Shown here piece after piece: positions 37,975 through 46,833 of a DNA stretch of 64,000 nt (positions within the stretch are counted from its first letter, which is position 1; the number at the start of each line of letters is the position of its first letter). This stretch comes from Gemmatimonadaceae bacterium (GTDB lineage: Bacteria > Gemmatimonadota > Gemmatimonadetes > Gemmatimonadales > Gemmatimonadaceae), in NCBI GenBank assembly GCA_037721215.1, contig JBBJNV010000007.1, forward strand, positions 78,763 through 142,762, read 5' to 3'. The position numbers were made by a program, and so were the translations under genes. The notes below the pieces were generated by a model. The model had not been told where the DNA came from and did not search any database. It was given only the letters and a program-made list of their open reading frames with translations.

Positions 37975-39281
37975 CAGGCGTATACGCCACGCAACCGGTG
38001 TACAGTCGCGACCCGATTGATGGCAAGCATATAAGCAGCCGTGCGCATGTTCACCCGATGCTCCTTCGACAAGTCCAGGACTGCCTGAAAACTGTTGACC
38101 ATGATATCCCCGAGACGGTCGTTGACCAGCTGTTCCGTCCAGAAATACCCACCTCGGTCCTGCACCCACTCGAAGTATGATACCGTCACGCCGCCGGCAT
38201 TGGCGAGGATGTCCGGGATCACGAAAACGCCGTTCTCTTCGAGAATGGAATCCGCGCCGGCGGTCGTCGGCCCGTTCGCGCCTTCGCAGATTATCCGGGC
38301 ACGGATGCCGCCGGCGTTCTTTGCAGTGATCACATTCTCGAGCGCGGCGGGCAGCAGCACGTCGACATCGAGGGCGAGCAGGTCAGCCCCGCTGATCGTC
38401 TCGCCCCTGCCATAACCCTCGAGTGTGCGGTGAATGGCCGTGTAGGCGATCGCGTCGTCGATGTCGATTCCATTCGCATCGTGAATGGCAACTGAGCGAT
38501 CGCTTATTGCGACTATCCTGCAGCCCTCTCGCTGCAGCAATTTTGCCGCGACCGAGCCGACGTTGCCGAATCCCTGGACAGCTACCGTCGTCCCGGCTAT
38601 CGGCATGCCGAGATGCTCGAGCGCCTGCCTGGTGACGATCATGCACCCCCGGCCCGTCGCCTCCCGCCGTCCCAGGGAGCCACCCATCTCCACTGGCTTG
38701 CCGGTCACAACAGCCGTGACCGTATGACCGACATGCATGGAATATGTATCCATGATCCATGCCATGACCCGCTCGTTGGTATTGACGTCCGGAGCAGGAA
38801 CATCCGAGTCCGGCCCGAGCACCTGAATGATGCCGGCCGTGTAGCGCCGCGTGAGGCGCTCCAGCTCCGCAATGCTCATCGTGTCCGGATCGCACACGAC
38901 ACCACCCTTCGCGCCGCCAAAAGGAATGTTTACCACCGCGCACTTCCAGGTCATCCAGGCGGCGAGCGCTTTCACCTCTTCAAGCGTCACCTGCCTGTCG
39001 AACCGGATGCCGCCCTTGGCCGGTCCGCGAGACGTGTTGTAAAGAACCCGGTAGCCTGTGAAAACCTCCACTTCACCATTGTCCATCATGACCGGAACCG
39101 AGACAATGATCTGTTTTTCAGGGTGCCTCAGAACGCGATAGAGCCCGGGCTCGAGGTTGAGCAGTTCCGCCGCCTTGTCGAACCGGAGCATCATCGCTTC
39201 GAACGGATTCTCCTCATTGAGAAACGTTTCCTTGTCGGGTCCTACAATCGTTCTCGTGGGTGTGCGGCGATCAATGAGCAT
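37974..39281 (-). CDS. gdhA: Glutamate (Glu/Leu/Phe/Val) dehydrogenase
   Basis: The 435-residue enzyme interconverts glutamate and 2-oxoglutarate plus ammonia. It has the substrate-binding [17 protein letters not shown], the catalytic lysine region [33 protein letters not shown], and a Rossmann domain [15 protein letters not shown]; the acidic residue pattern after it is not decisive, so NAD versus NADP is open. Length and motifs match the hexameric clostridial/archaeal-like class. It follows lpxK by 25 bases and is co-oriented, probably by operon read-through. Confidence 0.93.
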   Translation of the reverse strand: MLIDRRTPTRTIVGPDKETFLNEENPFEAMMLRFDKAAELLNLEPGLYRVLRHPEKQIIVSVPVMMDNGEVEVFTGYRVLYNTSRGPAKGGIRFDRQVTLEEVKALAAWMTWKCAVVNIPFGGAKGGVVCDPDTMSIAELERLTRRYTAGIIQVLGPDSDVPAPDVNTNERVMAWIMDTYSMHVGHTVTAVVTGKPVEMGGSLGRREATGRGCMIVTRQALEHLGMPIAGTTVAVQGFGNVGSVAAKLLQREGCRIVAISDRSVAIHDANGIDIDDAIAYTAIHRTLEGYGRGETISGADLLALDVDVLLPAALENVITAKNAGGIRARIICEGANGPTTAGADSILEENGVFVIPDILANAGGVTVSYFEWVQDRGGYFWTEQLVNDRLGDIMVNSFQAVLDLSKEHRVNMRTAAYMLAINRVATVHRLRGVYA

Positions 39282-39306
39282 GTAGTAAGCGCTTCAGATA
39301 CCTGGT

Positions 39307-40323
39307 TCATGGACGGAGCGCAGGATTGAAGCGCTCCAGCAGAGCGTCGATTGCGGCATTGCCGCTCTCGACTTCAAGTGACTGCGAAACATACCATAAA
39401 GGGGGTGCATCGGCAGGCCAGAGCGAGTTGAGTTTCACTGCATCCTTGAGAGTGCAAACCGCGATATCGACACGCTCATCACGCAGGATGATTCTGGAGA
39501 TATCGGCGGGCGAGAACGCGTGATGGTCGGCGAATATCCGGGCAACAACTGCCGCTCCGAGCGCTTCGATCTGCTGAATGAACGCGCGCGGATTCCCAAC
39601 AGCAACGATGGCCAGGACTCGCTTGCCGTTGAGATGGGAGAGAGGCAATGTGTCTGTGTCACTGCCAGGGCGAACCAGCTGCGCCAGAACCAGTCTCACC
39701 ACCGCTTGCCGGATCATCGGTGCGGCGCCAGCGATCGCGGCAGACACGGCGTCTCGTTGAGCATCAGTTGCCGTCTTGCGGGTGATGATCGCGATTGCCG
39801 CTCTGCGTATCGCAGAGATGGGTTCCCGCCACGGTCCGGCGGGCAGCAGCCGGATGGATCCCGTCCATTGGTCCGCGCTCACCAGCACTACATCTATATC
39901 CCGCGCTGCACGGCGATGTTGAAACGCATCGTCGAGCACAGCGACGTTGGCGCCCGCCAACGCTGCTTCCCTGATCCCTGCAACTCTGTCGCGGTTGATG
40001 ATCACGGGGATGTGCTTGTTTATCCGGGCGTGCACCAGCGGCTCGTCTCCTCCGTACCCACGAAGAACAATCGCCGGCGTCATGCCCTGACGCGACAGCC
40101 GGGCGGCAATCCATGCACTGACTGGTGTTTTTCCCGTTCCCCCGACCGTCAGATTGCCGACACTGATGGATGGAATCGGAGACCGACGGGCACGCATGAC
40201 ACCGGCGTCGTACAGAGCTCCACGCAAAGCAACGATCCCCTGGTACGCGCGCGCAGCAGGCGCCAGCGCAATACGGGCGACGCGATCACGCGGTCGCTTG
40301 CCGGCCCACAGCTTGTCGATCAT
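39307..40323 (-). CDS. lpxK: Tetraacyldisaccharide 4'-kinase LpxK
   Basis: LpxK phosphorylates the 4' position of the lipid A disaccharide. The 338-residue protein has the P-loop in SVGNLTVGGTGKTPVSAWIA, LRGYGGDEP, VLDDAFQHRR and the RLLPAGPWREP element, all typical of the family. It overlaps the acyltransferase gene by 4 bases and closes the lpx run. Confidence 0.95.
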   Translation of the reverse strand: MIDKLWAGKRPRDRVARIALAPAARAYQGIVALRGALYDAGVMRARRSPIPSISVGNLTVGGTGKTPVSAWIAARLSRQGMTPAIVLRGYGGDEPLVHARINKHIPVIINRDRVAGIREAALAGANVAVLDDAFQHRRAARDIDVVLVSADQWTGSIRLLPAGPWREPISAIRRAAIAIITRKTATDAQRDAVSAAIAGAAPMIRQAVVRLVLAQLVRPGSDTDTLPLSHLNGKRVLAIVAVGNPRAFIQQIEALGAAVVARIFADHHAFSPADISRIILRDERVDIAVCTLKDAVKLNSLWPADAPPLWYVSQSLEVESGNAAIDALLERFNPALRP

Positions 40324-40973
40324 GCGCTGGCGCGACGAACAGTGTCAGCCATTAGCGCCTCAAAATCCGCCGACTGCGCGGCCGCCTTCCGCGCGGTGTC
40401 GGCTTCAACACGAGCCGGCGCACCGTAGGAAACAGTCACCGTCGCGAAGGGTTTCGGTATCATGAATCCGTCCCAGCTGGAAAGTTTCCACGCTCTGCTG
40501 GCGTGTGCCGCAACGGGAAGCAGCGGCGCGCCGGTACGCTGGGCTGCAACAAGTGCACCCGGGGCGAACTGGTGGGCCGGGCCCCTTGGCCCGTCAGGCG
40601 TCACCGCGACTTCATTGCCCGCATCGAGCGCTCGAACAAGCGCCAGCAACGCGCGACCGCCACCACGTGTCGTGGAACCGCGAATGAGATTATAACCGAT
40701 CGACTGCGCGATCCGGGCGATCAATTCGCCATCGCTGTGCTCGCTCACCAGAATAGCGACGTGCTGGTGGCGATGATGCCAGATGAGCGGCAGCAGGTGT
40801 CCATGCCACAAAGAGAAGATAAAGGGCGTCTTCGACAGTCTGAGACTCACCAGGTGATCGCCACCGGTTATTCGATAGCGCCACGTCGACGCAAGCGCCC
40901 GGAGGACACCGCTGCCTGCAACCACCGACAGCCGCAGATTCAATGACTTGTCCGCGTTGGCTGCAGTCTTCAC
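40320..40973 (-). CDS. DUF374 lysophospholipid-type acyltransferase
   Basis: The 217-residue protein has the DUF374 features SLWHGHLLPLIWHH, SEHSDGELIARIAQSIGY, RGGGRALLALVRAL and VTPDGPRGPAHQFAPGALV. These resemble the LpxL/PlsC superfamily with a His-x-Asp-type motif. In the middle of the lipid A operon, where proteobacteria have kdtA/waaA or lpxL elsewhere, it probably adds an acyl chain to lipid A or its precursor, but a phospholipid role is possible. It overlaps lpxB and lpxK by 4 bases each. Confidence 0.82.
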   Translation of the reverse strand: MKTAANADKSLNLRLSVVAGSGVLRALASTWRYRITGGDHLVSLRLSKTPFIFSLWHGHLLPLIWHHRHQHVAILVSEHSDGELIARIAQSIGYNLIRGSTTRGGGRALLALVRALDAGNEVAVTPDGPRGPAHQFAPGALVAAQRTGAPLLPVAAHASRAWKLSSWDGFMIPKPFATVTVSYGAPARVEADTARKAAAQSADFEALMADTVRRASA

Positions 40974-42079
40974 CCGGCAAGCTCGCTTGCCATCACCGCA
41001 ACACGCGCCGCGGCACCGGGAGTGCCAAGCTTTCCGCGCACCTCGGCCAGCCCAGCCAGAACGCGAGCACGTTCCGCATCGTCCGGTTTGAGCAGACGCT
41101 CGAGCTCACGGGCGACGGGCACCGGCTGAAGTGCATCCTGCACAAACTCTCTTGCCACTTCGCGGCCCGCAACAACGTTGACCAGTCCAATGTGTGGAAT
41201 CGTGACCATCCATCTGGCAAGCAGGTACGATACGCCGCTCGTCCGGTAGGCAACCACCAGCGGACAGTCAGCGAGTGCCGCTTCGAGCGTCGTCGTCCCG
41301 CTCTTGCACAAGGCTGCGTCGGCAGCACGTAACACCGTAAAGGAGGCGGAATGCACGAGCCTGAATGGGCACTCCGATGCGGTCAGCTGGATGGACGGCG
41401 CGACGCTTACGATTACCTGAAGCGATGGGATCATCCGCACTGCCTCCTTCGCGGCATCGACGAAATCGGAAATGTGGCGTTCAATTTCCTGCTGCCGGCT
41501 TCCAGGAAAAAGGGCCAGTACGGGAGAACCGGCCGACAGTCCGAGCGAGGCTCTGGCGTCGGACCTGGATGGCATCCCGCCGGCCCTGTCAAGCAAAGGA
41601 TGCCCGACGAACGTTGCGTCAATTCCCGCTCCGCGCAACAACGGTTCTTCAAAAGGTAGAATCACCGCCGCCCTGGTGACGACTTTCGCGAGCTTCGGCA
41701 GTCGGTTCCCACCCCAGGCCCATACCTGTGGAGTGATGTAATACAGCACAGGCACGTTGGCGTCAGTGGCCGCGCGGGCGACCTTCATGTTGAAGCCCGG
41801 GTAATCGACGACGATTACAGCCGCGACGTTACCCGTAGCCAGCCTGGTCCGAATTATCTCGAGCAGCACATAGTGCCGGGGAATGTGCCGAATCACTTCG
41901 GTGAAGCCCATCAGCCCGGTCTCGAATCGATCGAACAGCTTGACGCCGGCCTGCTCCATCAGCGGGCCGCCAAACCCCGTCAGCTCCAGGTCGGGTCGCA
42001 ACTGCCTGAGTTCCGTCGCGACTCCAGCCGCGTGGATGTCCCCGGACGCTTCGCCGGCGACGAACAGAATTTCAGGCAC
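40970..42079 (-). CDS. lpxB: Lipid-A-disaccharide synthase LpxB
   Basis: LpxB joins UDP-2,3-diacylglucosamine to lipid X. From the GTG at 42079 it has 369 residues and opens with the family start EILFVAGEASGDIHAAGV; ELTGFGGPLMEQAGVK, VIVVDYPGFNMKVAR, VLYYITPQVWAWGGNR and LALFPGSRQQEIERH all fit, and CKSGTTTLEAALADCPLVVAYR is the nucleotide-sugar segment. The frame stays open upstream to 42160 inside the oxidoreductase gene, but that part is not LpxB-like. No good ribosome-binding site precedes the GTG; the 8-base overlap with the upstream stop suggests translational coupling. Confidence 0.94.
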   Translation of the reverse strand: MPEILFVAGEASGDIHAAGVATELRQLRPDLELTGFGGPLMEQAGVKLFDRFETGLMGFTEVIRHIPRHYVLLEIIRTRLATGNVAAVIVVDYPGFNMKVARAATDANVPVLYYITPQVWAWGGNRLPKLAKVVTRAAVILPFEEPLLRGAGIDATFVGHPLLDRAGGMPSRSDARASLGLSAGSPVLALFPGSRQQEIERHISDFVDAAKEAVRMIPSLQVIVSVAPSIQLTASECPFRLVHSASFTVLRAADAALCKSGTTTLEAALADCPLVVAYRTSGVSYLLARWMVTIPHIGLVNVVAGREVAREFVQDALQPVPVARELERLLKPDDAERARVLAGLAEVRGKLGTPGAAARVAVMASELAG

Positions 42080-43076
42080 GGGCTGGCAGAGCTTCTCCCG
42101 TAAAAGCAGGGCCCGTTCGTTCGATCTCTGCAACGATTCGCAATGCAACCGCAAGTGCACGACGGCCGTCGTCGCCCGTTACGACAACCGGGCCATCTCC
42201 GCGAATTGCTGCAACGAAACTCTCGAACTCGAGTTTCAGCGGCTCTCCTTCCGGGGCGGTGAGGGATATTCTATCGACGAAGTCAGTGATGTCGACCGGC
42301 CCCGCGGGTGGGCGCATCGCAAGAGCCTTTTCTTTCAATCGAAAGAAATCGCCTGTGCCGGCCGCAAGATCCAGCGATATGTACCCGCTTTCCTGGAATA
42401 TCCTGATCTTGCGCACCCTGTCGCGTGAGATTCGGCTCGACGTGATGTTGGCAACGGCACCTGATGAAAAAGTGACACGGGCGTTCGCAATGTCGAGCAT
42501 TGGCGTGAGCACAGGCACACCCACTGCTGCGATCTCTTCAGCAGTGTCTCCCACGAGAGTCAGCACCAGGTCTATGTCGTGGATCATCAGGTCGAGGACG
42601 ACGGCCACGTCCGAGCCACGGACGCTGAACAGCGCAAGACGTTCGCTTTCTATGAAGCGCGGCCGCGACACGTATGGAAGCGCCGCGCGAACCGCACGGT
42701 TGAAGCGTTCGACGTGGCCCGTCTGCACCAGGCAGCCATTGACGTGCGCAAGTCTCAACAATTCATCGGCCTCCGCAAGCGTCGCCGCGATCGGCTTTTC
42801 GATAAAGACATGCTTGCCCGCCATGAGCGCGTCACGCGCAACCGCGAAATGTGCCGGAGTTGGAACGACGACGGTCACCGCATCCACCTGGCCGATCAGC
42901 GTCGCCATGTCGCGATGACGAACCACTCCGAGTTCCGCGCTTACAAGGTCTGCGCGTTCGTCAGTGGCTTCCACAAAACCAGCCAGCTTCACGCCCTCCA
43001 TGTCGCGCAATATCCGGATGTGATGATACCCGAGACTTCCGGCACCAATAACGCCGATGCGTACTGGAAAACTCAA
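42072..43076 (-). CDS. Gfo/Idh/MocA-family oxidoreductase in the lipid A operon (possible GnnA-like)
   Basis: The 334-residue NAD(P)-dependent sugar dehydrogenase has the Rossmann motif IGVIGAGSLGYHHIRIL, the EKPIAAT signature with the catalytic-site lysine (GKHVFIEKPIAA), and VLDLMIHDIDLVL with the His-x-x-Asp pair. It lies between lpxA and lpxB with 4- and 8-base overlaps. In Acidithiobacillus and Leptospira a protein of this family, GnnA, oxidises UDP-GlcNAc at C3 so that GnnB can aminate it, giving amide-linked acyl chains in lipid A. The gene here may play that part, but no GnnB-like aminotransferase is in the window. Confidence 0.88.
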   Translation of the reverse strand: MSFPVRIGVIGAGSLGYHHIRILRDMEGVKLAGFVEATDERADLVSAELGVVRHRDMATLIGQVDAVTVVVPTPAHFAVARDALMAGKHVFIEKPIAATLAEADELLRLAHVNGCLVQTGHVERFNRAVRAALPYVSRPRFIESERLALFSVRGSDVAVVLDLMIHDIDLVLTLVGDTAEEIAAVGVPVLTPMLDIANARVTFSSGAVANITSSRISRDRVRKIRIFQESGYISLDLAAGTGDFFRLKEKALAMRPPAGPVDITDFVDRISLTAPEGEPLKLEFESFVAAIRGDGPVVVTGDDGRRALAVALRIVAEIERTGPAFTGEALPARA

Positions 43077-43852
43077 ACCACGACTCCGCGCTCGCTTGCC
43101 TCGACAAACGCCATCAGCTCTCTGACTTCCGGGAAGTGCTCGAGTTCAGTTTCTGCCTGCTGCATCGCCTGACTGAGGTTCAGGTCGGATCGGAAAAACA
43201 GCCGGTACGCACGTTTCAGCTCGCGCACGACTTCATCCGGGAATCCGTTTCTTTGCAGTCCGACGCTGTTGAGACCGTACAGCCGCACCGGATTTCCAAC
43301 CGCTTTCAGAAACGGCGGGATGTCTTTCGACACGCGCGAGCACCCGCCAATGAAGCTGTTGCGACCAACCCGGACAAACTGGTGCACCGCTGAAAGCCCG
43401 GAGACCGTTGCTTTCTCGTCGATTACTACGTGCCCGGCGAGCTGAACGCCGTTTGCGAGAATCACTCCGTTGCCCACCTGGCAATCGTGCGCAAGGTGCA
43501 CGTACGACATGAGCAGACAGCCACTGCCGACAACAGTCCTGAACGAATGCGAAGTCCCGCGATTCACCGTCGAATACTCGCGGATGACTGTGTCGTTGCC
43601 GATCTCGACGAAAGTTTTTTCGCCGCCGTACTTGAGATCCTGCGGCGCCCCGCCGAGAACAGTGCCCACCCCGACCTTGACGTTTGAGCCGAGCTTTACA
43701 TCGCGCTCGAGCGTAACCCGCGGCGCGAGATGACAGTTATCGCCAATCTCACACCCCTCTCCCACAATCGTGAATGGTCCGATCTCCACCCCTGCACCGA
43801 TCTGAGCGTCATCAGCGACAATTGCAGAGCGATGAATCTCCGCGCGTTTCAT
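43073..43852 (-). CDS. lpxA: UDP-N-acetylglucosamine acyltransferase LpxA
   Basis: LpxA adds the first hydroxyacyl chain to UDP-GlcNAc (or its 3-amino analogue). The 259-residue protein has left-handed beta-helix hexapeptide repeats (IGAGVEIGPFTIVGEG onward) and catalytic His at 122 in YVHLAHDCQVGN, with H119 before it. GAPQDLKYGGEKT and the C-terminal helical part (YGLNSVGLQRNGFPDEVV) match LpxA rather than LpxD. It overlaps lpxC-fabZ and the oxidoreductase by 4 bases each. Confidence 0.96.
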   Translation of the reverse strand: MKRAEIHRSAIVADDAQIGAGVEIGPFTIVGEGCEIGDNCHLAPRVTLERDVKLGSNVKVGVGTVLGGAPQDLKYGGEKTFVEIGNDTVIREYSTVNRGTSHSFRTVVGSGCLLMSYVHLAHDCQVGNGVILANGVQLAGHVVIDEKATVSGLSAVHQFVRVGRNSFIGGCSRVSKDIPPFLKAVGNPVRLYGLNSVGLQRNGFPDEVVRELKRAYRLFFRSDLNLSQAMQQAETELEHFPEVRELMAFVEASERGVVV

Positions 43853-45162
43853 CGGTCTCTGACCATGGCGGCCATATCAGCTTCAGCCACCACTTCCCCA
43901 TCCACCTTCCCCACACCGCGCATCTTGCATACCTTGCCGCGTATCTGGACAATCTCAAGCTCGAAAATGATCTGATCGCCGGGCTTCACTGGCTTTCTGA
44001 ACTTGACGTTGTCGAGCGACATGAAATACACGACCTTCGCGTCCAGGTCGTCGAGCGAACCCATGAGCAGCATTCCGCCGACCTGAGCCATTGCTTCGAT
44101 TATCAACACTCCCGGCATGATCGGATGCCCCGGAAAGTGCCCCTGAAAAAAAGGCTCGTTGATCGTGACGTTCTTCAGCCCCACAATGCGTTTGTTATGC
44201 TCGATCTCGAGGATCCGATCCACCAGTAGGAACGGGTAACGATGAGCGAGGACCTTCATGATGTCTTCGATTGCGTAAACCATGTCACCTCTGCCAGACT
44301 TCTGCCGGTTCCGAAGGGCGGCACCGCCGGACTGCAAAGTACCAGTCCGCATCAGTTCCCGCAGTAGCGTTACCGTGCCGCGATGACTTGGCCTGGTAGC
44401 AATAATTTTCGCACTGATTCGCGCTCCCGCGAGTGCGAGGTCCCCCACACAGTCCATCATCTTGTGTCTGACGAACTCATCGCGCCAGCGCAGCGGACCG
44501 CTTACCACATTGTCGTCATCGAGCACGATCGCATTCTCCAGCGACGCGCCCTGGATCAGGCCCTTCCCACGCAGTGATTCCACCTCACTTAGAAAGCCGA
44601 ACGTCCGGGCCCTGGACAACTCTGTCGAAAAAGTGTCTCTGGTGATCTCGAGCCGCATCGTCTGGCGACCGATTTTCGGATGTGGAAACTCGATTGTAAC
44701 ATCGAGCTCGAGGCCGGACGCCGGCTGCGCGTCATATATGGATTCCCCATCGATGATCCGAACCGGCTCCGCGATAATGAGATAGTCGGGTTCCCCCCCG
44801 ATGTCAGCGAGCCCGACGCTCTGGAGCGCCGCGAAGAAAGACGCCGCGCTACCATCAACAATCGGTGGCTCCGGCCCGTCCATCGTGATGATGAGGTCGT
44901 CGATTCCCGATGCGGCAACCGCGGCGAGCACATGTTCAACAGTGTGGACAGTATTTGCGCCGCGTCCGAGCTGCGTCCGCCGCTCACTCGCGGAGACCTG
45001 AGCCAGCCGCGCGGGTATCTCCGGCGCACCCTCGATGTCCGTACGCTGAATGACGATCCCAGCTCCCGATGCAGCCGGGCAAAAGGAGAGCCTGCACGGC
45101 TGCCCGAGATGCAGCCCAATGCCTTCGACGGTGGCAGGTGCCGCAACAGTAAAGCGGCTCAC
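43849..45162 (-). CDS. lpxC-fabZ: Bifunctional LpxC deacetylase / FabZ dehydratase fusion
   Basis: Residues 1 to about 285 are LpxC, the zinc deacetylase committed to lipid A, with zinc ligands H77 ([12 protein letters not shown]), H233 and D237 ([13 protein letters not shown]) and a catalytic-region H260. Residues about 293-437 are FabZ, the hydroxyacyl-ACP dehydratase of fatty acid synthesis, with H342 in [11 protein letters not shown] and E356 in [12 protein letters not shown]. There is no stop or frameshift between. This fusion is known from Bacteroidetes, Chlorobi and relatives. Both enzymes compete for hydroxyacyl-ACP, so the fusion may balance lipid A and fatty acid flux. It lies between lpxD and lpxA. 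Confidence 0.96.
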   Translation of the reverse strand: MSRFTVAAPATVEGIGLHLGQPCRLSFCPAASGAGIVIQRTDIEGAPEIPARLAQVSASERRTQLGRGANTVHTVEHVLAAVAASGIDDLIITMDGPEPPIVDGSAASFFAALQSVGLADIGGEPDYLIIAEPVRIIDGESIYDAQPASGLELDVTIEFPHPKIGRQTMRLEITRDTFSTELSRARTFGFLSEVESLRGKGLIQGASLENAIVLDDDNVVSGPLRWRDEFVRHKMMDCVGDLALAGARISAKIIATRPSHRGTVTLLRELMRTGTLQSGGAALRNRQKSGRGDMVYAIEDIMKVLAHRYPFLLVDRILEIEHNKRIVGLKNVTINEPFFQGHFPGHPIMPGVLIIEAMAQVGGMLLMGSLDDLDAKVVYFMSLDNVKFRKPVKPGDQIIFELEIVQIRGKVCKMRGVGKVDGEVVAEADMAAMVRDR

Positions 45163-46229
45163 TCTCTCTCACTTTCCTCGAGCATTCGCTCGATCCGTTT
45201 GAGCACGCCAGAAAGTCTAAAGAGGGCGCCCGATGCGCGAAGCGATTCACGATGAGGCCGCGCCGGATAACCAGACCAGATTTCACCTGCCGGCACGTCG
45301 CCGAAGACTCCCGCTTGTGCGGCGATCTGCGCGCCTTTCCCAATAGTCACATGGCCGGAAACACCGGCTTGCCCGGCAATCACGCATCCGTCTTCGATAC
45401 GCACCGACCCCGCAATGCCCGCTTGCGCCATTATCAGACAAAGTCTGCCAACGCGCACATTGTGCGCGATCTGCACCAGATTGTCGATCTTCGTGCCGTC
45501 TCCGATCACCGTATCGTCAATGCTTCCACGATCGATGGTGGTGTTTGCACCAACCTCAACATCGTTGCCTACCACGCACCGCCCCACATGCGGGATTCGT
45601 GCGTGTGCCCCATCGGCAAACACATAGCCGAACCCGTCGGCGCCAATCCGCGCTCCGGAGTGGATCACCACGCGCTCCCCCAACTCGGCGCCAGAGTACA
45701 GAGTCGCCCCCGGCAGCAACCTCGAGCCGGTGCCGATCATTACGCGATCACCGACGACACAATGGGCTCCGATCCACACTCCGTCGCCTACAACGGCGTG
45801 CTCACCAATTACAACGTATTCGTCGAGTGATACGCCTTCACCTAGTTTGACTCCGCGGCCAATTCGGGCGGTTGCATGTATACCCGGACGCTTGTTGAGC
45901 GCGGGATACAGTCTCGGCAGCAGACAAAGCAAGGCCTGGTGTGGATTTTCGACCACGATGCGCGATGGTGTGGGACCGGGAGCGTCGGCGAGCGATGGGG
46001 TGACGAGAACGATCCCCGCACGAGTGCTCGCGAATTCCCGGGTGTAGCGAAGGTGCGCAAAGAAGCCAAGCTGCGAAGGCCCAGCCCGGTCCAGAGCCGC
46101 AATGCTATCGACAATTGTATCGGGCGCACCCCTGAGTTCACCGCTTACCAGGCCTGCAACGACATCAGCGGTGAGCGTGCTGGCACGCTCACCGCTGAGA
46201 GATTTTGCGCTCGTTACCGCCAGCGTCAC
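45159..46229 (-). CDS. lpxD: UDP-3-O-acylglucosamine N-acyltransferase LpxD
   Basis: LpxD adds the second acyl chain. The 356-residue protein has an N-terminal uridine-binding domain ([21 protein letters not shown]), then a hexapeptide-repeat helix with the typical [31 protein letters not shown] and [14 protein letters not shown], the last holding the catalytic His region, and a short C-terminal helix. ATG overlaps the skp stop by 4 bases. It opens the lpx genes after bamA-skp, as in proteobacteria. Confidence 0.96.
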   Translation of the reverse strand: MTLAVTSAKSLSGERASTLTADVVAGLVSGELRGAPDTIVDSIAALDRAGPSQLGFFAHLRYTREFASTRAGIVLVTPSLADAPGPTPSRIVVENPHQALLCLLPRLYPALNKRPGIHATARIGRGVKLGEGVSLDEYVVIGEHAVVGDGVWIGAHCVVGDRVMIGTGSRLLPGATLYSGAELGERVVIHSGARIGADGFGYVFADGAHARIPHVGRCVVGNDVEVGANTTIDRGSIDDTVIGDGTKIDNLVQIAHNVRVGRLCLIMAQAGIAGSVRIEDGCVIAGQAGVSGHVTIGKGAQIAAQAGVFGDVPAGEIWSGYPARPHRESLRASGALFRLSGVLKRIERMLEESERE

Positions 46230-46819
46230 CGACCCGGTGGTCGTGACACTCCTGCTGGCTGAGGGGTAAGCGATCGGGCAGCTGTGGGCTTGGGAGCCGC
46301 TTTCACTCTGGCAAGCACCTTTGACGTAAGATCGAGCTGTTTGTCAGCCGCGAGTATTACGCCACTCTGGGTAGCCACATCGAAAATGATCGCATAGCCA
46401 TCCTCGGCTCGCACCTGCTCGATGATCTTCTGGATGTTCTCCATTATCGGCCGCACGAGTTCTGCCTGGCGCGTCTGCATCTGCTGGTCGAGTTGCTGCG
46501 CACGAGTGCGGTAACTGGTTTCACGATCCTGAATAACCTTGGCCCGCGACACGCGCGTCACACTGTCAAGGCGACCTGCTTCCTTGTCGAACGTCGCCGC
46601 CATCGTCTGCAGCGAGTCGCTCATTCGCTGGAGCTGTGCCTGATAGGCGGTCACTTCGCCCTTGAAGCGCGTTTCAGCCTCCGCCCGTCCTGGCGCTTCC
46701 GAGAGGATCTGGGCCGAGTTGATCCATCCAATCTTTGCCGGCGATTGGGCGAAGGCCGAACCGGTCACGGCTGCACCGGCAATGAGTGCGAACGTCGCCG
46801 CACGAAACAAACCACGCAT
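46226..46819 (-). CDS. skp: Skp/OmpH-family periplasmic chaperone
   Basis: The 197-residue protein has a signal peptide ([14 protein letters not shown] to about residue 24, ending SAFA), then the OmpH pattern: [11 protein letters not shown] at the mature start, a long coiled coil (about 45-135, rich in Gln and Arg) and the C-terminal strand [18 protein letters not shown]. Skp holds unfolded outer-membrane proteins for BamA. The ATG at 46819 is chosen because GGAG lies 6 bases upstream; a TTG four codons earlier would contain that site. A basic, Pro-rich tail follows the domain. It is 15 bases after bamA. Confidence 0.9.
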   Translation of the reverse strand: MRGLFRAATFALIAGAAVTGSAFAQSPAKIGWINSAQILSEAPGRAEAETRFKGEVTAYQAQLQRMSDSLQTMAATFDKEAGRLDSVTRVSRAKVIQDRETSYRTRAQQLDQQMQTRQAELVRPIMENIQKIIEQVRAEDGYAIIFDVATQSGVILAADKQLDLTSKVLARVKAAPKPTAARSLTPQPAGVSRPPGR

Positions 46820-46833
46820 GAAGAACTCCAATG

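Noticed and set aside
42080..42160. 27-codon N-terminal extension of lpxB to an upstream start
   Set aside because: The extra residues lie in the oxidoreductase gene, resemble nothing in LpxB, and the family start matches GTG 42079.
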